This document shows positions 5,507 through 10,390 of a stretch of DNA of 10,390 nt, piece after piece; within the stretch, counting starts at the first letter, position 1; each line of letters begins with the position of its first letter. The translations under genes and the position numbers were made by a program. The DNA comes from Pseudomonadota bacterium (lineage in GTDB: Bacteria; SZUA-182; DTGQ01): NCBI GenBank assembly GCA_030605265.1, contig JAUWIR010000094.1:1-10390 (forward strand), written 5' to 3'. The notes below the pieces were generated by a model, which worked only from the letters and a program-made list of their open reading frames with translations, did not search any database and was not told the DNA's origin.

Positions 5507-6637
5507 TTGTCGTTCCATTTTCATGTCATGGCTAAAGATCTCAAGACAAAAGCTCGGGCAGGAGAACTTGTTACAGCTCATGGAAAAGTAATGACGCCTG
5601 TATTTATGCCGGTTGGGACACAGGCTTCAGTGAAAGCAATGACTCCTGAGGACCTTTATAAAGTTGGAACTGAAGTAATCTTAGGCAATGCTTATCATCT
5701 TTATTTAAGGCCAGGGGTTGAGCTGATTGCTTCATTAGGCGGACTCCATGAATTCATGAACTGGAAATCCGCCATTTTAACTGATAGCGGAGGATTTCAG
5801 ATTTTTAGTCTGGCCCGGATGAGAGATATCACCGATGAGGGAGTAATTTTTCGTTCCCATTTGGACGGGAGTAAACATTTTATAAGTCCGGAAGATTCAA
5901 TACGCATTCAAAGATCATTAGGGAGTGATATCTTGATGGTTTTTGATGAGTGTATTCCGCATCCGGCAAATTATGAATATGCTGAAAATTCAATGAAATT
6001 AACCATAAACTGGGCCAAACGTTGTTTAGAAGAATATCAAACCAATAAAAAAGAAGGAACAGCTTTATTTGCAATTATACAAGGGAGCACATACAAAGAT
6101 TTAAGAACACAGTGTACTGAAGAACTCTTGAAACTCAATTTTGATGGATATGCCTTAGGGGGATTAATGGTAGGTGAACCTGTGGAAACTACTTATGAAA
6201 TCATCTCCCATACTGCACCCGGTTTACCTGAGGATAAGCCTCGTTATACAATGGGAATAGGGCTCCCTGAGGACATCTTTCGTTGTGTAGCTGAAGGCGT
6301 TGATATGTTTGATTGTGTGGTCCCAACAAGAAATGCTCGCAATGGCTGTTTATTTACTCACAAAGGGAAAGTAATTATTAAAAATTCTAAATATACTAAA
6401 GATCCTCATCCAATTGATTCTGATTGTGAATGCTATACCTGTCAAAATTTCAGTAGAGCTTACCTGCGACATTTGTTTATGAGTGGTGAGATTTTAGCTT
6501 GTATTTTGAATTCTATACATAATCTTCATTTTTATATTCAATTGATGAAAAAAATTCGCCAAGCCATTCAAAAAGGAGAATTTTTTGATTATTGGCAATG
6601 CTTTTTGGCAACACAGAACGAACATTCAATGAATTGA
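5507..6637 (+). CDS. tgt: Queuine tRNA-ribosyltransferase (bacterial tRNA-guanine transglycosylase)
   Basis: Tgt swaps guanine-34 for preQ1 in the anticodon of Asn, Asp, His and Tyr tRNAs, the entry step of tRNA-bound queuosine synthesis. The 376 residues match the bacterial enzyme. Seen: LTDSGGFQIFS (91-101) with the base-contacting Asp 93, FDECIPHPA (146-154), IIQGS (190-194), GGLMVGEP (218-225), the nucleophile Asp 269 in MFDCVVPTRNARNG, and the zinc site Cys 307, Cys 309, Cys 312 (CECYTC) with His 338 in NSIHNLHFY. The TTG start is supported by GAGG (5498-5501) 5 bases upstream; an internal ATG at residue 8 has no SD. First gene of the sec-linked cluster, preceded by a long leader. queA, its frequent neighbour, is not present. 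Confidence 0.97.
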   Translation: MSFHFHVMAKDLKTKARAGELVTAHGKVMTPVFMPVGTQASVKAMTPEDLYKVGTEVILGNAYHLYLRPGVELIASLGGLHEFMNWKSAILTDSGGFQIFSLARMRDITDEGVIFRSHLDGSKHFISPEDSIRIQRSLGSDILMVFDECIPHPANYEYAENSMKLTINWAKRCLEEYQTNKKEGTALFAIIQGSTYKDLRTQCTEELLKLNFDGYALGGLMVGEPVETTYEIISHTAPGLPEDKPRYTMGIGLPEDIFRCVAEGVDMFDCVVPTRNARNGCLFTHKGKVIIKNSKYTKDPHPIDSDCECYTCQNFSRAYLRHLFMSGEILACILNSIHNLHFYIQLMKKIRQAIQKGEFFDYWQCFLATQNEHSMN

Positions 6638-6681
6638 GATTTTTTAAATAATGACCCTTTGAAACTGAAGAAAGGACCTTT

Positions 6682-6990
6682 ATGATGAAAATGATATTAG
6701 CCATGGCCGGAAGTGCTTCAGGGCAGCAAGGCGGCGGTTTTGCTTCTTCTTTAATTGTTTTAGTAGCTATTTTTGTTATTTTTTACTTCCTCCTAATTCG
6801 TCCTCAACAAAAACAGCAGAAACAACTCCAAGAGATGAGAGCAAGCTTGAAAAAAGGAGATAAAATTGTCACCAGTGGCGGTATTTACGGCACAGTATCA
6901 AATATAACAGATAATGAAGTCACCCTAGAGGTTGCAGATAAAGTAAAAATAAAAATTACTAAAAATTCCATAGCAGGAAAAAGAGAATAA
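6682..6990 (+). CDS. yajC: Preprotein translocase accessory subunit YajC
   Basis: YajC is a small inner-membrane protein that associates with SecDF and the SecYEG channel during protein export. The 102-residue protein has a short Gly/Ser-rich N-terminus, one hydrophobic helix (about 21-39), then the hallmark RPQQKQQKQLQEM (40-52) on the cytoplasmic side and GDKIVTSGGIYG (59-70), continuing into a small beta-rich domain. AAAGGA (6671-6676) lies 5 bases before the first ATG; a second ATG directly follows and could also be used. It sits 44 bases after tgt; tgt-yajC-secD-secF is a widespread gene order. Confidence 0.96.
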   Translation: MMKMILAMAGSASGQQGGGFASSLIVLVAIFVIFYFLLIRPQQKQQKQLQEMRASLKKGDKIVTSGGIYGTVSNITDNEVTLEVADKVKIKITKNSIAGKRE

Positions 6991-7002
6991 GGATTTATTT
7001 TT

Positions 7003-7668
7003 TTGTCTATTATTTCAGTGAAGTCTTTAAAAAATGATCCGGAAGTAAAAATTTATTTACAACGAGCAGATAAACATCTGGAAGGAATCGGCTATACTGA
7101 ACATGGATTACGTCATGCCGCCATCACGGCAAAATTTTGCGAGAGGGTGTTACGCAGTTTGGATTATTCATCGGATCCTATTCGATTAGCCGGTGTGGCC
7201 GGTTTTTTGCATGATATAGGCAATGTTTGCGGAAGAGTATACCATAGCCAAACAGGGGCCATTATTGCCCATAGCCTACTTTCTGAAATGGGCATGACCA
7301 GCGCTGAAATAGTTGGTATTATGGAGGCAATAGGGAATCACGAGGAGGACATAGGGCAACCAACAAGCGAGATATCTGCAGCTTTGATATTGGCTGATAA
7401 ATCTGATGTTCATAGGTCTCGAGTTAGGACGCCCAGGTTTATCAGTTTTGATATCCATGATCGAGTTAATTATGCAGCAGAGAAATCGGATTTACAAATA
7501 TCAAAAGAAAAAAGGAGTATTTCTTTATTGATTACCATTAATACAGAGATTTCTCAAGTTATGGAATATTTTGAGATATTTTTATCAAGGATGATCATCT
7601 GCCGCAAGGCAGCGAAAGTGCTTTCCTGTGAATTTGAGTTGATCATTAATGGGAATAAACTACTTTAA
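7003..7668 (+). CDS. HD-domain metal-dependent phosphohydrolase-like protein, function unknown
   Basis: The 221-residue cytoplasmic-looking protein (no signal or membrane helix) carries an HD-superfamily metal site: His 38 (HGLRHA), the His-Asp pair 70-71 (FLHDIGN), further His at 81, 90 (AHSLL) and 113 (GNHEED), and Asp 132 in ILADKSDVHRSR. Such proteins usually hydrolyse phosphate esters or nucleotides, but the substrate here cannot be told from sequence. The last ~70 residues are a separate region I do not recognise. The start is TTG at 7003 with AAGGA (6989-6993, overlapping the yajC stop) 9 bases upstream. Its position between yajC and secD, 12 bases after yajC and 40 before secD, implies co-expression with the Sec accessory genes. 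From memory, HD proteins at this position occur in some Firmicutes, but I have not verified this. Confidence 0.8.
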   Translation: MSIISVKSLKNDPEVKIYLQRADKHLEGIGYTEHGLRHAAITAKFCERVLRSLDYSSDPIRLAGVAGFLHDIGNVCGRVYHSQTGAIIAHSLLSEMGMTSAEIVGIMEAIGNHEEDIGQPTSEISAALILADKSDVHRSRVRTPRFISFDIHDRVNYAAEKSDLQISKEKRSISLLITINTEISQVMEYFEIFLSRMIICRKAAKVLSCEFELIINGNKLL

Positions 7669-7708
7669 TCTTATGAAAATAAAAAACTAAATTTATAGGA
7701 GGAAATCG

Positions 7709-9304
7709 GTGAACAGAAATTTAAAATGGCGATTTTTACTTATAGCTGGTATAAGTATTGTTTCGATAATTTATATCATTCCCTCTATTTTCGGGCCTAA
7801 ATTACCCTATTGGTGGAAAAAACCTTTACCTGAAGAAAAAGTTCATTTAGGTCTCGATCTTCAAGGAGGGATGCATTTAGTCTTGGGAGTAAAATTAGAC
7901 AAAGCTATTGAAAATGCACTTGAAGCAACAGCCACTTCTTTGAAAGATGGAATGAGAAGGGAAGGCGTCATATACGACTATACAAAACGTGTTGATGATA
8001 AATCAGTAGAGATAAGGGTTGTTAAAGAGCGTTTTGTAACACAGGTGGATGATGTGTTAAAAGATTATTACAATTATCATATTTCTTATCCCTATCAGGG
8101 TGATAGGACTAAGTATCTTTTAACCTTGAAACCTGCGGAAATAAATCTTATACGCAAATCTGCCTTTGAACAAGCCATAAAAACTATTCGGGATCGTATT
8201 GATCAATTTGGCGTGATGGAACCAACCGTTGCAAAACAAAGAGACGACAGGATATTGATCCAATTACCCGGAGTGAAGGATACACAAAGGGCTATTGCTC
8301 TGATTGGAAAAACCGCTCAATTAGAATTTAGACTGGTTGATGATGAACATAGTGTAGAAAAGGCCTTACAGGGTGATGTTCCGGAGGGCAGCCAAATATC
8401 TTATGAACGATCCCGGGATAAAGTTACCGGACGGATAACGAAGAAACCCTATTTATTAAAAAAAACCGTTTTGATGACAGGGGAAGTTTTAACAGACGCT
8501 CGTATGCAGACCGGTGAATATGGTAATGCCCATGTAAGTATGGCCTTTAATAAAGTAGGTGGGAAATTATTTGCCCAAATAACGGGTGAAAATGTTAATA
8601 AAAGATTAGCCATTGTCCTTGATGATAATGTTTATTCAGCTCCGGTTATTCGCGAAAAAATATCCGGCGGAAGAGCACAAATTACCGGAAGTTTTACGGA
8701 TGATGAGGCAAATGATTTAGCTATTGTTCTTCGGGCCGGCGCATTGCCTGCCCCTGTGGAAATATTGGAACAAAGAACAGTGGGCCCGTCTCTTGGAAAA
8801 GATTCAATTCGCAGGGGGCTTCAATCGTTAATATTCGGCACAATTTTGGTTCTTGTCTTTATGGTTATCTATTATAAATTATCAGGGCTGATTGCTGATT
8901 TTGCTGTATTTTTGAACTTGTTGATATTAATGGCCTTTTTAGCTTTTTTTAGGGCGACCCTTACCTTGCCTGGTGTCGCCGGTATAATTTTGACCGTAGG
9001 AATGGCTGTTGATAATAATGTTTTGGTTTTTGAGCGAATCAGAGAAGAACTTGATCTGGGCAAGACAGTAAAGGCGGCCATTGCCGGAGGATATGATAAG
9101 GCCTTTATTACTATTATTGATTCCAGCGCTACTACCCTTATTGCCGCTTTGATACTTTATCAATTTGGGACAGGACCCATTAAGGGTTTTGCTGTTACCC
9201 TTAGTATTGGACTATGTGGGAGTGTTTTTACTGCCGTAGTGGTGAGTCGTTTTATCTATGACTGGTTTTTAAGCAAAACGAATATAACCAAGCTTAGTAT
9301 ATAA
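7709..9304 (+). CDS. secD: Protein translocase subunit SecD
   Basis: SecD, with SecF, is an RND-type membrane protein that uses the proton gradient to help pull secreted proteins across the inner membrane. In the 531 residues one sees an N-terminal helix (about 8-27), a Pro/Trp-rich linker, motif LGLDLQGGMHLVLG (47-60), a large extracytoplasmic domain with IRDRIDQFGVMEPTV, the TVGPSLGKDSI block, then a membrane bundle from about residue 371. Motif D5 is GMAVDNNVLVFERIREEL (431-448); the usual Ala after Asp 435 is Asn 436 here. The GTG start follows AGGAGGA (7697-7703) at 5 bases and begins with a normal basic N-terminus. A 12-base direct repeat covers the stop codon. It lies 63 bases before secF. 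Confidence 0.97.
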   Translation: MNRNLKWRFLLIAGISIVSIIYIIPSIFGPKLPYWWKKPLPEEKVHLGLDLQGGMHLVLGVKLDKAIENALEATATSLKDGMRREGVIYDYTKRVDDKSVEIRVVKERFVTQVDDVLKDYYNYHISYPYQGDRTKYLLTLKPAEINLIRKSAFEQAIKTIRDRIDQFGVMEPTVAKQRDDRILIQLPGVKDTQRAIALIGKTAQLEFRLVDDEHSVEKALQGDVPEGSQISYERSRDKVTGRITKKPYLLKKTVLMTGEVLTDARMQTGEYGNAHVSMAFNKVGGKLFAQITGENVNKRLAIVLDDNVYSAPVIREKISGGRAQITGSFTDDEANDLAIVLRAGALPAPVEILEQRTVGPSLGKDSIRRGLQSLIFGTILVLVFMVIYYKLSGLIADFAVFLNLLILMAFLAFFRATLTLPGVAGIILTVGMAVDNNVLVFERIREELDLGKTVKAAIAGGYDKAFITIIDSSATTLIAALILYQFGTGPIKGFAVTLSIGLCGSVFTAVVVSRFIYDWFLSKTNITKLSI

Positions 9305-9323
9305 CTTAAATCTTAGTATATAA
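9293..9323 (+). repeat. 12-bp exact direct repeat over the secD stop
   Basis: CTTAGTATATAA occurs at 9293-9304, where it encodes the last SecD codons and the TAA stop, and again at 9312-9323 in the spacer. The period is 19 bases. It looks like a small local duplication in the secD-secF spacer; I see no known regulatory meaning. Confidence 0.5.
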
Positions 9324-9367
9324 ATAAAATAAAGAATAGTGATTGATTTCGTAAATGGAGGATAATA

Positions 9368-10381
9368 ATGAGATTTTTTAAAGATACACGGATCGATTTT
9401 TTGGGGTATTGGAAATGGGCATTTTTAGGTTCCGGGTTGCTCATCGCTGTTGGCATAGCTTCAGTGATTATTAAAGGGCCCAAATATGGGATTGATTTTG
9501 CCGGTGGGACAATTGTACAAGTAAAATTTACCGACGAAGTAGATTTTCCCAAAATCCGGGAAGGGTTGGCAGAAATCGGCTTAGCCGATAGTATTATTCA
9601 AAATTATGGGCCTAAAACAGAGAGAGAAGTTCTTATCAGTATGAAAAAGACTAGTAGCTCACTTAAGGGACTCAGTGAGGACATTAAAGAAATTTTAACA
9701 AACCTTTTTTCGGAAAAGGGGTTTGAAATTCGTCGAGTGGAAATGGTAGGTCCCAAAGTTGGAGAAGATCTCCGTCAGCAGGGATTATGGGCGATTGTTT
9801 TCGCCATCATGGGGATTTTACTCTATGCCTGGTGGAGGTTTGAATTTTCTTTCTCAATAGGGGCTATTTTAGCTCTCCTTCATGATACTTTAATCACTAT
9901 GGGGGCTATTTCCCTAACCAATAGAGAATTCAGTCTTCCTGTGGTGGCCGCCTTATTAACGATAGTTGGATATTCCATAAATGATACCATAGTGGTCTAT
10001 GATCGAGTTCGCGAAAATGTACGATTGAATAAAGGAGAAAATTATATTGAAACTCTCAATATGTCTATTAACCAAACGTTAGGGCGAACATTTCTGACTA
10101 CTTTTACTACTTTTTTAGTGGTTGTTTGTTTATTTATTTTTGGTGGGCAGGTAATTAATGATTTTTCTTTTGCTCTCGTTATTGGTGTAATTGTTGGTAC
10201 ATATTCATCTATTTTTATTGCCAGTCCATTTGTATTGATCATCCATAATTGGAATGTTTCCAGAACACGTAAATCGGCAGTATCATCGGAAAAAAGTAGA
10301 ATAGCTGCTCATACCGGCCCAAAAGTAACTACCAGTAAAATTGCCGCTATGAAAAAAGCTCAACAGTCTTCAAAGAAATAA
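9368..10381 (+). CDS. secF: Protein translocase subunit SecF
   Basis: SecF pairs with SecD to form the proton-driven export accessory complex. The 337 residues contain a first membrane helix (about 14-34), motif GIDFAGGTIVQVKF (41-54), an extracytoplasmic domain of about 95 residues, VEMVGPKVGEDL (124-135), and a membrane bundle from residue 139. The bundle includes LLHDTLITMG (170-179) and motif D6 GYSINDTIVVYDRVREN (201-217), both standard for SecF. The C-terminal ~40 residues after the last helix form a basic Lys/Ser/Thr-rich cytoplasmic tail. The ATG is preceded by GGAGGA (9357-9362) at 5 bases. The stop codon lies 9 bases before the window end. Confidence 0.97.
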   Translation: MRFFKDTRIDFLGYWKWAFLGSGLLIAVGIASVIIKGPKYGIDFAGGTIVQVKFTDEVDFPKIREGLAEIGLADSIIQNYGPKTEREVLISMKKTSSSLKGLSEDIKEILTNLFSEKGFEIRRVEMVGPKVGEDLRQQGLWAIVFAIMGILLYAWWRFEFSFSIGAILALLHDTLITMGAISLTNREFSLPVVAALLTIVGYSINDTIVVYDRVRENVRLNKGENYIETLNMSINQTLGRTFLTTFTTFLVVVCLFIFGGQVINDFSFALVIGVIVGTYSSIFIASPFVLIIHNWNVSRTRKSAVSSEKSRIAAHTGPKVTTSKIAAMKKAQQSSKK

Positions 10382-10390
10382 AAGGAAGGT
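10382..10390 (+). promoter_or_regulatory. SD-like motif after secF, hint of a further gene
   Basis: AAGGAAGGT directly follows the secF stop. The AAGGA core resembles the other ribosome binding sites of this cluster, so another gene probably begins just past the window edge on the same strand. It cannot be confirmed here. Confidence 0.4.

Noticed and set aside
8872..9163. Minus-strand open frames opposite the SecD membrane domain
   Set aside because: They are antisense to a strongly conserved SecD motif region and have no SD or homology.

Overview
This window is AT-rich bacterial chromosome made almost entirely of core genes in two orientations. Strong Shine-Dalgarno (SD) motifs, several TTG/GTG starts and an anaerobe-type nickel-pincer cofactor pair fit a low-GC anaerobe. 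The N-terminal part of SecD (short basic start, one membrane helix, a Pro/Trp-rich linker, then LGLDLQGG) looks most like Desulfobacterota (former Deltaproteobacteria) or a neighbouring lineage. This placement is by eye and is only moderately sure. No phage, transposase, CRISPR, tRNA or rRNA is visible.

Layout. (1) Positions 1-2120, minus strand: larB then larC, for two of the three steps of nickel-pincer nucleotide synthesis; larE and an apo-enzyme such as larA are not here. The first 70 bases carry a small tandem motif (CTCTGCG twice) that looks like a dispersed intergenic repeat. (2) Positions 2121-2388: divergent control region, with a TTGACA promoter for larB and an extended -10 promoter for rpsB that has a perfect 13-bp palindrome at the predicted transcription start. 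(3) Positions 2389-5118, plus strand: rpsB-tsf-pyrH-frr, the classic translation/UMP kinase cluster. The uppS-cdsA-dxr genes that often follow are absent. (4) Positions 5119-5506: a 388-base non-coding region with a near-consensus promoter (TTGACA-17-TAAAAT) and a ~200-base leader containing a 20-bp inverted repeat with a T-run after it. (5) Positions 5507-10381, plus strand: tgt-yajC-HD-domain gene-secD-secF, ending in an SD-like motif that suggests the cluster continues past the window.

How the genes work together. The central cluster supplies a ribosomal protein, elongation factor Ts, UMP kinase and ribosome recycling factor. The last cluster joins queuosine tRNA modification (tgt) to the SecDF-YajC accessory complex of the Sec translocon, with an uncharacterised HD-fold hydrolase between yajC and secD. 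The most notable non-textbook items are the structured tgt leader, the HD protein inside the sec cluster, and the palindrome at the rpsB start site. I see no clearly new multi-gene system.
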